This document shows positions 55,133 through 63,732 of a DNA stretch of 64,000 nt, in pieces. Both the position numbers and the translations under genes were made by a program. The notes below the pieces were generated by a model that had not been told where the DNA came from, searched no databases, and worked only from the letters and a program-made list of their open reading frames with translations. The DNA comes from Pseudomonadota bacterium. Lineage in GTDB: Bacteria; Pseudomonadota; Gammaproteobacteria; Burkholderiales; Ferrovaceae. Positions within the stretch are counted from its first letter, which is position 1. Each line of letters begins with the position of its first letter. The stretch spans positions 1-64,000 of the forward strand of contig JAJZPN010000002.1 of assembly GCA_021811145.1 (NCBI GenBank). Direction: 5' to 3'.

Positions 55133-56488
55133 ATGTTAGATCAGTTAACAGAACGCCTATCAGGTGTGATTAAAACGCTACGCGGCCAGGCACGCCTGAC
55201 TGAGAGCAATATTCAAGATGCGCTGCGCGAAGTACGTATTGCTTTATTAGAAGCAGATGTAGCACTACCTGTAGTTAAGCGCTTTGTTGAAGAAGTAAAA
55301 ACCAAAGCCCTAGGACAGTCAGTTATTACAAGCCTCACCCCAGGGCAAGCCTTCATTGGTGTGGTCCATGAAGAGCTGACTAAACTGATGGGTGAGAAAA
55401 GTGAAGGGTTATCACTATTAGCTCAACCTCCCGCTGTGGTATTGATGGCAGGTCTTCAGGGTTCTGGTAAAACCACCTCTAGCGGTAAACTGGCTAAATG
55501 GCTAAAAGAACAAGAAAAAAAGAAAGTCTTATTAGTCAGTTGTGACGTTTATCGTCCCGCTGCGATTGAGCAATTAAAGATTTTGGCTGGCTCTTTACAA
55601 GTTGATTTTTTAGACTCCTCTGCCAATGAATCACCTGTCGCCATTGCCGAAAAAGCGTTAGATTACGCGCGTCGTCATTTCTTTGATGTTTTGATTGTGG
55701 ATACCGCAGGTCGCCTTGCTATTGATGAAGCCATGATGACTGAAATCAAAGCTCTCCATCAGGCCTTAAACCCGATAGAAACACTCTTCGTCGTGGATGC
55801 CATGCAAGGGCAAGATGCGGTCAATACCGCTAAAGCCTTTGGAGACACCTTACCTTTAACTGGGGTCATTGTAACTAAACTCGATGGCGATGCCAGGGGC
55901 GGGGTTGCTTTATCAGTCAAAGAAGTAACACAAAAACCGATTAAATTCGTGGGTACAGGCGAAAAGTTAACCGGCCTTGAGGTATTCCATCCAGATCGGA
56001 TTGCTTCTCGAATTCTTGGTATGGGAGATGTGCTGTCATTAATTGAAGATGCACAACGACACGTAGACCAAGCAGAAGCCGAAAAACTGGCCAATAAAAT
56101 TAAAAAAGGATTGGATTTTGATTTGGAAGATTTCAAATCACAACTCATTCAAATGAAAAAAGCCGGCGGCTTAAGCGCCATGATGGACAAGCTCCCTGCC
56201 CAACTAACTAAAAACATCCCTCAGCAAGGCGGTGTTGACGATAAGGCCATGAATCGCGTGGAAGGCATTATTAATAGCATGACTCAACAGGAGCGACGTT
56301 TTCCTGGAATTATCAAAGCCTCAAGAAAAAAACGTATTGCAGCTGGCGCTGGCGTGAGTGTGCAAGAAGTCAATCGTTTACTTAATCAGTTTGAGCAAAT
56401 GCAAAAAATGATGAAGATGATGTCACGCAGTGGTCTCACTAAGATGATGCGTGGCATGAAAGGAATGATTCCTGGTTTAAGAGGTTAA
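55133..56488 (+). CDS. ffh: Signal recognition particle protein Ffh
   Basis: The SRP GTPase (451 aa) that binds signal peptides and 4.5S RNA. NG domain motifs: GLQGSGKTTSSGKLA, DVYRPAAIEQL, DTAGRLAID and TKLDGDARGG. The methionine-rich M domain is at the C-terminus (MQKMMKMMSRSGLTKMMRGM, about 430-450). FtsY, its receptor, is encoded at 41532. It overlaps convergent plsY by 4 bases. No 4.5S RNA gene was found here. Confidence 0.97.
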   Translation: MLDQLTERLSGVIKTLRGQARLTESNIQDALREVRIALLEADVALPVVKRFVEEVKTKALGQSVITSLTPGQAFIGVVHEELTKLMGEKSEGLSLLAQPPAVVLMAGLQGSGKTTSSGKLAKWLKEQEKKKVLLVSCDVYRPAAIEQLKILAGSLQVDFLDSSANESPVAIAEKALDYARRHFFDVLIVDTAGRLAIDEAMMTEIKALHQALNPIETLFVVDAMQGQDAVNTAKAFGDTLPLTGVIVTKLDGDARGGVALSVKEVTQKPIKFVGTGEKLTGLEVFHPDRIASRILGMGDVLSLIEDAQRHVDQAEAEKLANKIKKGLDFDLEDFKSQLIQMKKAGGLSAMMDKLPAQLTKNIPQQGGVDDKAMNRVEGIINSMTQQERRFPGIIKASRKKRIAAGAGVSVQEVNRLLNQFEQMQKMMKMMSRSGLTKMMRGMKGMIPGLRG

Positions 56489-57084
56489 GGTTTTTTAAAT
56501 ACAGTTTCTTGGCCACTCAAGAGTTTACGGATATTGCTGTGATGATGAGCTAGCAGTATTAAAGCTAATAATAGAATAGTCCCTCTCTCTTCAATAGAGT
56601 GTGATAACCACACACTCAACAGCGGTCCTACTACCAATGCGGTGAGTGCTGAGAGAGACGATATTCTTGAGACAAGCATGACGAGTAGCCATGCAGCAAA
56701 CGTGATGAGCGCTAAGAGAGGATTTAATGCCAATAAAATCCCCAATGCAGTCGCCACCCCCTTGCCTCCTTTAAATTGGAAAAACACTGGATAACCATGG
56801 CCTATAAATACTGCTATAGCAGCTACATCCTCAAGCCAATAGGCGCCGTGAGGAACAATAAAAGTATGTGTTAACCATACAGCCAGCCATCCTTTCAATG
56901 CATCACCAATTAAAACCAATAAGGCCGCTTTTTTATTTCCACCCCTTAACATATTGGTGGCACCAGGATTTTTAGAGCCAAAAGAGCGTGGATCAGGCAA
57001 GCCCATCAAACGGCTGACCACCACAGCAAAAGCAATGGATCCTAATAGATAAGCAAACAAAATGGTAATAATAATTAGCGCCAT
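56485..57084 (-). CDS. plsY: Acyl-phosphate:glycerol-3-phosphate acyltransferase PlsY
   Basis: The first acylation step of phospholipid synthesis. This 199-aa membrane protein has the three family motifs: SKNPGATNMLRGGNKKAAL, GHGYPVFFQFKGGKGVATALG and the later GxxxxxHxxN-type AHHHSNIRKLL. About five helices span the membrane. Convergent overlap with ffh is 4 bases, and xerD is 16 bases upstream. Confidence 0.94.
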   Translation of the reverse strand: MALIIITILFAYLLGSIAFAVVVSRLMGLPDPRSFGSKNPGATNMLRGGNKKAALLVLIGDALKGWLAVWLTHTFIVPHGAYWLEDVAAIAVFIGHGYPVFFQFKGGKGVATALGILLALNPLLALITFAAWLLVMLVSRISSLSALTALVVGPLLSVWLSHSIEERGTILLLALILLAHHHSNIRKLLSGQETVFKKP

Positions 57085-57100
57085 AATTGATACCTTTACC

Positions 57101-58006
57101 TTATCCTCGCGGATGATGTTCTTCGTGTAGTTGCCTTAATCTCTCGCGCGCTACGTGTGTGTAAATCTGTGTCGTTGAAATGTCTGCATGACCTAACAGT
57201 AGCTGCACCACCCGTAAATCTGCCCCATGATTGACTAAATGTGTTGCGAAAGCATGGCGTAGCGTATGCGGTGAGAGTGGCGACATGATACCTGCTTTTC
57301 TTGCGTACTGCTTAATCAAGTACCAAATACCTTGACGTGTCATCGGCTCTTGGCGATGGTTAATAAATAAGGTTTCATGAGGAAGATGTTTTAAGAGTTG
57401 AGGACGTGCTTCATTCACATAGCGTTGACACCAATGATTGGCCTCCATCCCCATAGGAACCAAGCGCTCTTTACTGCCCTTGCCAAACACCCGTACCACT
57501 CCCGTATCAAAACTAACACGCGCAAGAGTTAAGCCCACCAGCTCGGAAACTCGCAAGCCACTGGCATAAAGTAACTCAAGCATGGCGCGATCCCTCAACC
57601 CCAAATCGGTTGTCACATCCGGTGCATTTAATAGCTCTTCCACTTGCCCTTCACTAAGTGAATTGGGCAGACTACGTGGTAATTTTGGCGAATCAATATT
57701 AAGTGTTGGATCAGAACTCATCACCCCATCACGAACAGCCCGCCTATAATAACGGCGCAGACTTGAAAGCGCTCTGGCTGATGAACGTGCTGAACTGTGT
57801 TTAGATAAAAACAGAAAAGACAACCAAGCTTCGATGTGCTCTGCTTGTACTTGGTTGAGTGATAATGAGGGGTATTGGATAGCTAGCCAGTTTTGAAACT
57901 GCACTAAATCACGACGATAACTATCTAGTGTGTTTTGCGACAGCCCCTCTTCAAGCCAGAGGCTATCGCAAAATTGATCAATTAGTTGACGATTTACTGT
58001 ACTAAT
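57101..58006 (-). CDS. xerD: Tyrosine recombinase XerD (probable AUU start)
   Basis: XerC/XerD act at dif to resolve chromosome dimers. The catalytic residues are seen: R in SGLRVSELVGL, HxxR in LSPHTLRHAFATHL, H in LLLGHADISTTQ and Y in IYTHV. The first GTG is at 57904 (267 aa), but the preceding 34 codons already encode XerD-like sequence (WLEEGLSQNTLDSYRRDLVQF). The only start that fits the family length is ATT at 58006 (301 aa). The frame continues back to the rplS stop with no ATG, GTG or TTG. No clear ribosome site was seen. Confidence 0.85.
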   Translation of the reverse strand: MSTVNRQLIDQFCDSLWLEEGLSQNTLDSYRRDLVQFQNWLAIQYPSLSLNQVQAEHIEAWLSFLFLSKHSSARSSARALSSLRRYYRRAVRDGVMSSDPTLNIDSPKLPRSLPNSLSEGQVEELLNAPDVTTDLGLRDRAMLELLYASGLRVSELVGLTLARVSFDTGVVRVFGKGSKERLVPMGMEANHWCQRYVNEARPQLLKHLPHETLFINHRQEPMTRQGIWYLIKQYARKAGIMSPLSPHTLRHAFATHLVNHGADLRVVQLLLGHADISTTQIYTHVARERLRQLHEEHHPRG

Positions 58007-58009
58007 TGC

Positions 58010-58408
58010 TTATTCAGCTGAGTTGTTTTTGGTTGCAGCTGGCGTATTGTTGCGCGTTGGGAGTTTTTCGCGAATACGTGCTGACTTGCCTGAACGACTA
58101 CGTAAATAATAAAGTTTTGCGCGACGTACATCACCGCGACGTTTAACTTCAATACTAGCGATCATAGGAGAATAGGTTTGGAAAGTTCTTTCAACCCCTT
58201 CACCTGAAGATACTTTACGAACAATAAAGGAGGAATTTAATCCACGGTTACGTATAGCAATTACCACACCTTCAAATGCCTGCACACGTTTTCTTTCACC
58301 TTCAACCACGTTAACGTTAACGACCACGGTATCACCAGGTGCGAAGTCAGGAATATTTTTACCTAAACGCTGCATTTCTTCCTGTTCTAATTGCTGAATC
58401 AAATTCAT
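58010..58408 (-). CDS. rplS: 50S ribosomal protein L19
   Basis: Ribosomal protein L19 (132 aa). Family sequences are [28 protein letters not shown] (ends shown), [19 protein letters not shown] and [14 protein letters not shown]; the C-terminal tail is longer than in E. coli. Last gene of rpsP-rimM-trmD-rplS. Its stop is followed in the same frame by the xerD reading frame. Confidence 0.97.
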   Translation of the reverse strand: MNLIQQLEQEEMQRLGKNIPDFAPGDTVVVNVNVVEGERKRVQAFEGVVIAIRNRGLNSSFIVRKVSSGEGVERTFQTYSPMIASIEVKRRGDVRRAKLYYLRSRSGKSARIREKLPTRNNTPAATKNNSAE

Positions 58409-58409
58409 G

Positions 58410-59177
58410 TTACTGCTCCTTGTTTAAATGTCGAGCGATAAAGCGCTCTACTATTTTTTTATCATCCCCAGAAAGAGGTTGGCGTTCCAACATATCCGGG
58501 CGCTTTTGCCAGGTTTTAATAACTGCCTGCTCATGACGCCATTGCTCAATGTGAGCATGATGTCCTGATAACAACACAGGCGGCACTGCTATCCCCTCAA
58601 ACACTTCTGGCCGTGTGTAATGAGGTGTATCTAATAAATTACCAACAAAAGACTCTTGTTCAACGGACCTTGCGTCTCCTAATACTCCAGGAATCTGACG
58701 CAACAGAGCATCCATTAATACCAAAGCAGGTAACTCACCACCAGAGAGCACATACTCTCCAATAGAAATTTCTTCGTCCACATAGTGGTCAATCAAGCGT
58801 TGATCAACCCCCTCGTAACGGGCACTGAGTAAAATAACTCCTTGACGCTGACTCAGCTCAACGGCCTTACGGTGCGTTAACAGGGCACCTTGAGGGCTTA
58901 AAAAAACAACCTTTGGTTCTACAATCTTTTGCTCAATTTGGCGTTGTTTAGCAGCGTTAATGGCTTCTTTCAACGGTTCTGCTAACATCACCATTCCAGG
59001 CCCACCACCATAAGGACGGTCATCTACAGTCCGGTAAGGGTCATGGGTAAAATCTCTTGGGTTCCAGGTTGTCAACTGCCACAGATTGTTATCTCTAGCT
59101 CGTCCTGTCACACCATACTTTGCAACGCCCTCAACCAGGTCAGGAAACAATGTGATGACATCAATTTGATAGGGCAT
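58410..59177 (-). CDS. trmD: tRNA (guanine-37-N1)-methyltransferase TrmD
   Basis: It methylates G37 next to the anticodon. TrmD (255 aa) has the family motifs [46 protein letters not shown] and [19 protein letters not shown] chose ATG at 59177, which overlaps the rimM stop; the frame continues to 59195 but those residues are not TrmD-like. Confidence 0.97.
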   Translation of the reverse strand: MPYQIDVITLFPDLVEGVAKYGVTGRARDNNLWQLTTWNPRDFTHDPYRTVDDRPYGGGPGMVMLAEPLKEAINAAKQRQIEQKIVEPKVVFLSPQGALLTHRKAVELSQRQGVILLSARYEGVDQRLIDHYVDEEISIGEYVLSGGELPALVLMDALLRQIPGVLGDARSVEQESFVGNLLDTPHYTRPEVFEGIAVPPVLLSGHHAHIEQWRHEQAVIKTWQKRPDMLERQPLSGDDKKIVERFIARHLNKEQ

Positions 59178-59659
59178 TAGTAATCTAACCCCCAATCCAC
59201 CACAACCTGCTTTTGAGTCACGTTAACTTCAACTACGATAGGTTCAACAAAAGGAATTAACCGCTCATTGTTACCTTGTTTTACTACTAATAAATCTTGC
59301 GCTCCGGTTTCTAGTAACCGATCCACATAACCCAGCTCTTGGTCTTGTAAATTAAGCACCTTAAGGCCAATTACATCAGTCCAATACACTTCATTGGGAT
59401 CAGGATCAGGCAACAGATCCCGCGGCATTAAAATCAGCTTACTTCTTTCAAGAGCAATGATATCTCGATCATTAATACTACTAAAACGCGCTACCAAGCC
59501 GTTGCCATGCACACGACATTCAGCGATGGCTAGTTCGGTACAATCATCTTCCGTACCTATCCACCAAGTTTTGTAGTGGGTTAATGCGTCCACATCATCG
59601 GTAAAAGGGATAACATGAAAGCCTCCCTTTACGCCGTAAGGGGCACCAATGCGCCCCAT
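59177..59659 (-). CDS. rimM: Ribosome maturation factor RimM
   Basis: An assembly factor for the 30S head (160 aa). N-terminal motif GRIGAPYGVKGGFHV; PRC-barrel domain with VYWTDVIGLKV and PFVEPIVVEVN. The ATG at 59659 is used here. Upstream in-frame residues KWVV and a CTG at 59674, which has GGAG 6 bases before it, hint that translation may begin a little earlier. It lies 10 bases after rpsP. Confidence 0.92.
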   Translation of the reverse strand: MGRIGAPYGVKGGFHVIPFTDDVDALTHYKTWWIGTEDDCTELAIAECRVHGNGLVARFSSINDRDIIALERSKLILMPRDLLPDPDPNEVYWTDVIGLKVLNLQDQELGYVDRLLETGAQDLLVVKQGNNERLIPFVEPIVVEVNVTQKQVVVDWGLDY

Positions 59660-59669
59660 GACAACCCAC

Positions 59670-59930
59670 TTAGGCAGCGGCCACTCCTGACTTTGGAGCT
59701 AATTTAATTAATTTCTCAACAGCATCTGACGCTTGCGCACCATGGCTCTTCCAATAAGCAACGCGAGCCAAATCAAGTCTTAAGCCGTCTGGAGATTCTG
59801 CACGTGATGGGTTATAAAAACCAACACGCTCAATGAACCTACCATCACGACGATTGCGTGAATCAGCCACTACTACATTGTAGAAAGGACGGTTCTTGGC
59901 GCCCCCTCTGGATAAACGAATTACAACCAT
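59670..59930 (-). CDS. rpsP: 30S ribosomal protein S16
   Basis: Ribosomal protein S16 (86 aa): [36 protein letters not shown] (ends shown) and [24 protein letters not shown] precedes the start. It is the first gene of the rpsP-rimM-trmD-rplS operon, reading from the promoter at 59997-60025. Confidence 0.97.
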   Translation of the reverse strand: MVVIRLSRGGAKNRPFYNVVVADSRNRRDGRFIERVGFYNPSRAESPDGLRLDLARVAYWKSHGAQASDAVEKLIKLAPKSGVAAA

Positions 59931-60233
59931 ATCATCACCTATTTGGTTGGTTAACTGTAACGATGAAAACCAATTAAAATTACCGAAAAGCCTTACATTA
60001 TAGATAAAATCCTAAGAAAATTCAAATAGATGTCACTGAACCTTTATCAACCAGCTAATTCCCTCTATTTCAATTTAAAGTTAATTCTAAAAGTTTACCT
60101 GGTAAAGACCTTTTTCGGGATAGATCGTCACCCAAAAACTCCTCACTAATCAAACATAAGCTAAGCTGTACTCACCAAAGAGAAATACAAAATCGTTTCA
60201 CATTTTATACAAAAATATCATTATTAGTTTACA
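59931..60233. other. Intergenic region between rpsP and the HTH gene
   Basis: This gap of 303 bases holds the rpsP promoter (see next entry) and the upstream region of the helix-turn-helix gene. It is AT-rich. Beyond that, nothing recognisable was seen on either strand. Confidence 0.5.
59997..60025 (-). promoter_or_regulatory. Sigma-70 promoter of the rpsP operon
   Basis: On the minus strand TTGAAT (60025-60020), a 17-base spacer and TATAAT (60002-59997) form a near-consensus promoter. It lies about 67 bases before the rpsP start. Confidence 0.75.
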
Positions 60234-60551
60234 ATGATTAACATGCCAGCAAAATCAAAACTCATTTTTCCTTCTGAGCAAAAAATTCTTGCGCAACTTG
60301 GTGAGAGAATTAAGCTTGCGCGTCTTCGTAGAGGTCTTTCAGCAGAAATCGTATCTCAACGATCCAACATATCAAGGGTAACTTTACATCGGGCTGAAAA
60401 AGGAAATAGTGCTATTACTTTAGGCACTTATTTGAGAATATTCGCCGCACTACAACTACAAAGTGATTTTGAGTTGTTAGCAAAAGATGATGAACTAGGG
60501 CGACGTCTACAAGATTTGAAACTGTCTCATCGCGGGAAAAACAATGAATAA
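60234..60551 (+). CDS. HipB-like XRE-family regulator, orphan
   Basis: A 105-aa helix-turn-helix protein with the pattern ILAQLGERIKLARLRRGLSAEIV, then SNISRVTLHRAEKGNSAITLGTYLRI (ends shown), and LLAKDDELGRRLQDLKL at the end. This is the form found directly before hipA in toxin-antitoxin pairs. No HipA follows: after the stop a short frame beginning at 60545 encodes only about 19 residues before a stop, then the convergent sseA begins. It may be a solitary antitoxin or a retained regulator. Confidence 0.8.
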   Translation: MINMPAKSKLIFPSEQKILAQLGERIKLARLRRGLSAEIVSQRSNISRVTLHRAEKGNSAITLGTYLRIFAALQLQSDFELLAKDDELGRRLQDLKLSHRGKNNE

Positions 60552-60623
60552 CACTCGTCAATGCGACCGGCCTTTTTCTCCTAACTGTAATGCAGTTGTT
60601 TAACTGTTAACCGTTTTTATACA

Positions 60624-61460
60624 CTACGGCACAATAGGTCTCGTGGGATCAGACACCCACTCACTCCATGAGCCCGGATAAAGCCGCAGCGTGCGATCTA
60701 AACCAGCGTAACTCATGGCTAACCAATTATGACAAGCACTGACTCCTGAACCACATTGATGAATAATAGGTTGTTGTGGATGATTAGAGAGTAAAGTAGT
60801 TAATTCATTGTTGATTTCAGTTGCGGTTTTAAATAGACCGTCTTTATCTAAGTTGTTTACAAAAGGCCGGTTAATGGCTCCGGGAATATGTCCTGCAACA
60901 GGATCAATAGTTTCATTTTCCCCTCGATAACGATCATTAGCTCTGGCATCAATAATGAGATATTCTTTACTCGCTAAATTTGTTTCAATGTCATCAACCT
61001 TTACTACCCACTGTTCTTGAGGTTGGCCGATAAAATTTCCTGGTGTGACTTGAGGAAGAATACTGGTCAATGTACCGCCAATCTTTAACCAAGATTGAAG
61101 GCCGCCATTTAATACTGCCACGTTGTCAAAGCCAAGCCACTTAAGGCTCCACCACAACCGACTAGCAAAGCATCCACCCATGTCATCGTAGGCTACAACA
61201 CGAGAATCTTGATTAATACCAAGGTGTTGAAACACTTTTATTAATTGCTCGGGGCTAGCCAGTGGGTGACGTCCATTAGAGCCAGTTTTAGGTGCGGACA
61301 AATCGTTGTCTAGATGAACAAAGCGAGCGCTAGAAAGGTGGTTCTCCACATACTGCTGATAACCCCAATCAGGTTGTAATAAATGATAACGACAATCTAC
61401 TATCACCCACTCTTCTCTATGGTTGATTAACTCCTCAGCATTTAATACAGGATTCATCAT
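60624..61460 (-). CDS. sseA: 3-mercaptopyruvate sulfurtransferase SseA
   Basis: Two rhodanese domains (278 aa). The first domain opens VIVDCRYHLL; the second has the catalytic cysteine in QCGSGVSACHNW. CGSGV(S/T)A is typical of mercaptopyruvate sulfurtransferases rather than thiosulfate rhodaneses (CRKGVT). I chose ATG at 61460, preceded by GGAG; ATG at 61457 is also possible. The frame open to 61556 lies inside the neighbouring gene. It follows the EamA gene by 2 bases. Confidence 0.9.
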   Translation of the reverse strand: MMNPVLNAEELINHREEWVIVDCRYHLLQPDWGYQQYVENHLSSARFVHLDNDLSAPKTGSNGRHPLASPEQLIKVFQHLGINQDSRVVAYDDMGGCFASRLWWSLKWLGFDNVAVLNGGLQSWLKIGGTLTSILPQVTPGNFIGQPQEQWVVKVDDIETNLASKEYLIIDARANDRYRGENETIDPVAGHIPGAINRPFVNNLDKDGLFKTATEINNELTTLLSNHPQQPIIHQCGSGVSACHNWLAMSYAGLDRTLRLYPGSWSEWVSDPTRPIVP

Positions 61461-61462
61461 TA

Positions 61463-62347
61463 TTACTCCGTTGATCGTTGATTGGTGACCCAGCTTGCCA
61501 TAATGCCTGAGGTAATGACAATCACAACACCCAACCATGCGCTGGCACTTAGCCACTCTCTAAAAAACACAATACCCATCACCGCTGAAAATACAATGGT
61601 TGCATATGCCAAATTAGCAACTAACAGTGTTTTACCTAAACGATACGCACGCGTCATAGTTAGTTGCCCAATGGTAGCTGCTAAGCCCACACCAATTAAA
61701 ATACCAATATGTTGTTTTGCGATATAAAAGGGTTGGGGTTCCACCACCCCCACAGGGAAAAACATAATCACTGCCATCACAACGGTTGATAGAGCAGAAA
61801 AATAAAAGACCACACGCCATTCAGGCTCTCCCTTTTGCCCCATCATACGCACAACCAAATAAGAGATTCCAGCCCCAAGACCTGATAACAACCCCATTAA
61901 TGCAGCAAACCATTGACTGTCATTAACATGTGGTTTCAAGATCAACATGACTCCTACAAACCCTACCAGCAACGCAATAAATAAAAATGGATTTAATTTT
62001 TCTCGTGCGATAAATGTTAATAACACCGCTAAAAACAAAGGAGAGGTGTAATTTAAGGTAATAGCTGTGGCTAATGGTAAATGGGAAATTGCATAGAAAA
62101 AGAGCCATAAAGAGACTAAACCAGAGAGACTTCTTATTACATGTAGATACCAAAATGAAGTGACAAGGGAGCGTTTTTCGGCAACAACGGAAGCACCAAT
62201 AATAATGAATCCAAAAATTGACCGATAGAACACCAATTCAGCAGAACTAAAGTAATGAGCGCCGAACTTAACGAGTAACCCCATACAAGAAAAACTCACC
62301 CCCGCCACTAACATCCAACCGGCACCAAGACGGGGGAATAGTTTCAT
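61463..62347 (-). CDS. DMT-superfamily (EamA) membrane transporter
   Basis: A 294-aa protein with ten hydrophobic helices in two EamA repeats. The motifs GISYLVVRMMGQKGEP and YTSPLFLAVLLTF are in keeping with drug/metabolite exporters. The substrate is unknown. It lies between the Rieske oxygenase (4 bases) and sseA (2 bases), likely one transcript. Confidence 0.87.
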   Translation of the reverse strand: MKLFPRLGAGWMLVAGVSFSCMGLLVKFGAHYFSSAELVFYRSIFGFIIIGASVVAEKRSLVTSFWYLHVIRSLSGLVSLWLFFYAISHLPLATAITLNYTSPLFLAVLLTFIAREKLNPFLFIALLVGFVGVMLILKPHVNDSQWFAALMGLLSGLGAGISYLVVRMMGQKGEPEWRVVFYFSALSTVVMAVIMFFPVGVVEPQPFYIAKQHIGILIGVGLAATIGQLTMTRAYRLGKTLLVANLAYATIVFSAVMGIVFFREWLSASAWLGVVIVITSGIMASWVTNQRSTE

Positions 62348-62351
62348 AGAA

Positions 62352-63461
62352 TCACTTTAGGTGAGGAGAAACATGACGTCGAATAAACTCATGGAAATGT
62401 TGCATCCCATCTTCCATTGGCGATTGATAGGGGCCGGCATCATCTAAGCCGCGGGCAACCAGAGCTTTACGTCCCTCAGACATGCGTATACAAATTTCAT
62501 CATCTTCAAGAGCCGTTTCTAAATAAGCTTGTTGCTGAGCTTCAACAAACTCTCGCTCAAACATCACAATCTCTTCTGGATAATAAAACTCAATAATATT
62601 GCTACACTTATCAGGACCATCAGGCCAGACAGTACTGACTACTAATACATTGGGATACCATTCCACCATGACATTGGGATAAATCACCATCCAAATTGCA
62701 CCATACGCTGGATCTTGATTGTCGTTATAACGACGCACGACATCATGCCACGATTTATAGATATCACTACCTGGTTTTAATAAGTGATCTTTAACGCCTA
62801 CTGTTTGGACGCTGTACCAATCTCCATATTGCCATTTCAATTGATCGCAGTTAACAAAACCTGATAAGCCTGGATGAAACGGGACCACATGGTAATCTTC
62901 TAGATACACTTCAATAAACGTTTTCCAGTTGAAATTGTGGTGCGCCGTTTTAATGGAGTCTAGGACATAGCCATTAAAATTGAGATCCTTAGTGACCAAA
63001 CACTCGTTTAATTCATGCGCCACATTAAAACCATCAAACAAGAGGCCATTCCAAGAGTTTAACGGTGCACGATCAAGATTTAAGCAGGGTTTTCCTGGAA
63101 AATGGGGAGCTCCTGCTAATTGCCCTTTTAAGTCGTAAGTCCAACGATGCAGGGGACATACAATATTCTGAGAATTTCCTCGTCCTTTGAGCATAATCGC
63201 TTGACGATGACGACAAACGTTAGACAATAGCTCAATACCTTGCCCATGATTAACCAATAACTGGCCATCATGACGCCAAGGTAAGACATAGTAATCACCT
63301 TGATTAGGAACTAATAGTTCATGACCCACATAGCGCGGTCCATGGGCAAAAATCGTATTTGCTTCAATCTGAGCCACTAATGAGTCAGAATACCAACGTA
63401 CAGGCAATTGAGACGTGGCCGAAGCAAGTTCAATAACTGATCCCAATTTAGACATAGCCAC
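62352..63461 (-). CDS. Rieske-type ring-hydroxylating oxygenase alpha subunit
   Basis: A Rieske non-haem iron oxygenase (369 aa). The 2Fe-2S ligands are Cys83 and His85 (NVCRHRQ) and Cys102 and His105 (VCPLHRW). The mononuclear iron ligands include His191 and His196 (EDYHVVPFHPG), with the acid probably in EDDEICIRM. It resembles the choline-monooxygenase and aromatic-hydroxylase group. No ferredoxin reductase or small subunit is encoded next to it, so its electron donor lies elsewhere. The substrate is unknown. Confidence 0.87.
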   Translation of the reverse strand: MAMSKLGSVIELASATSQLPVRWYSDSLVAQIEANTIFAHGPRYVGHELLVPNQGDYYVLPWRHDGQLLVNHGQGIELLSNVCRHRQAIMLKGRGNSQNIVCPLHRWTYDLKGQLAGAPHFPGKPCLNLDRAPLNSWNGLLFDGFNVAHELNECLVTKDLNFNGYVLDSIKTAHHNFNWKTFIEVYLEDYHVVPFHPGLSGFVNCDQLKWQYGDWYSVQTVGVKDHLLKPGSDIYKSWHDVVRRYNDNQDPAYGAIWMVIYPNVMVEWYPNVLVVSTVWPDGPDKCSNIIEFYYPEEIVMFEREFVEAQQQAYLETALEDDEICIRMSEGRKALVARGLDDAGPYQSPMEDGMQHFHEFIRRHVSPHLK

Positions 63462-63506
63462 ACCCTCCCGGGAAACAAAGAATGCAGAGTTAATAAAAAC
63501 ACCTAT

Positions 63507-63529
63507 TACTCTTTAAAAATCAAAGAGTA
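63507..63529. promoter_or_regulatory. Inverted repeat upstream of the Rieske gene
   Basis: TACTCTTT and AAAGAGTA form an 8-bp dyad with a 7-base gap, about 46 bases upstream of the oxygenase start. It could be an operator. The lack of a clear T-run makes a terminator less likely. Confidence 0.3.
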
Positions 63530-63732
63530 GCCGGCTATTCTAACCCCCCCCACCAAATCAGGCAAGCAGCATTTACCACTAAAGACACAGGCACCCTCAA
63601 AAAACCAAATAAAGCGAATTCGCAATGACATCACCGACCTGGCATTAAAAACACTGTCCAATTTGGGATGCTCTTTAGAACATGTAATAGCTTAAATAGC
63701 TTAAGTAGTAATAAATTTTGGGTCTTAGGAAG

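Noticed and set aside
57101-58408. RplS-XerD stop-codon readthrough fusion
   Set aside because: The two genes share a frame across TAA, but no recoding signal is seen and L19 with a recombinase tail makes no sense; a non-canonical start is simpler.
63536-63708. Open stretch ending LALKTLSNLGCSLEHVIA before the transposase
   Set aside because: No start codon, no recognisable family, short; may be a remnant but cannot be supported as a gene.
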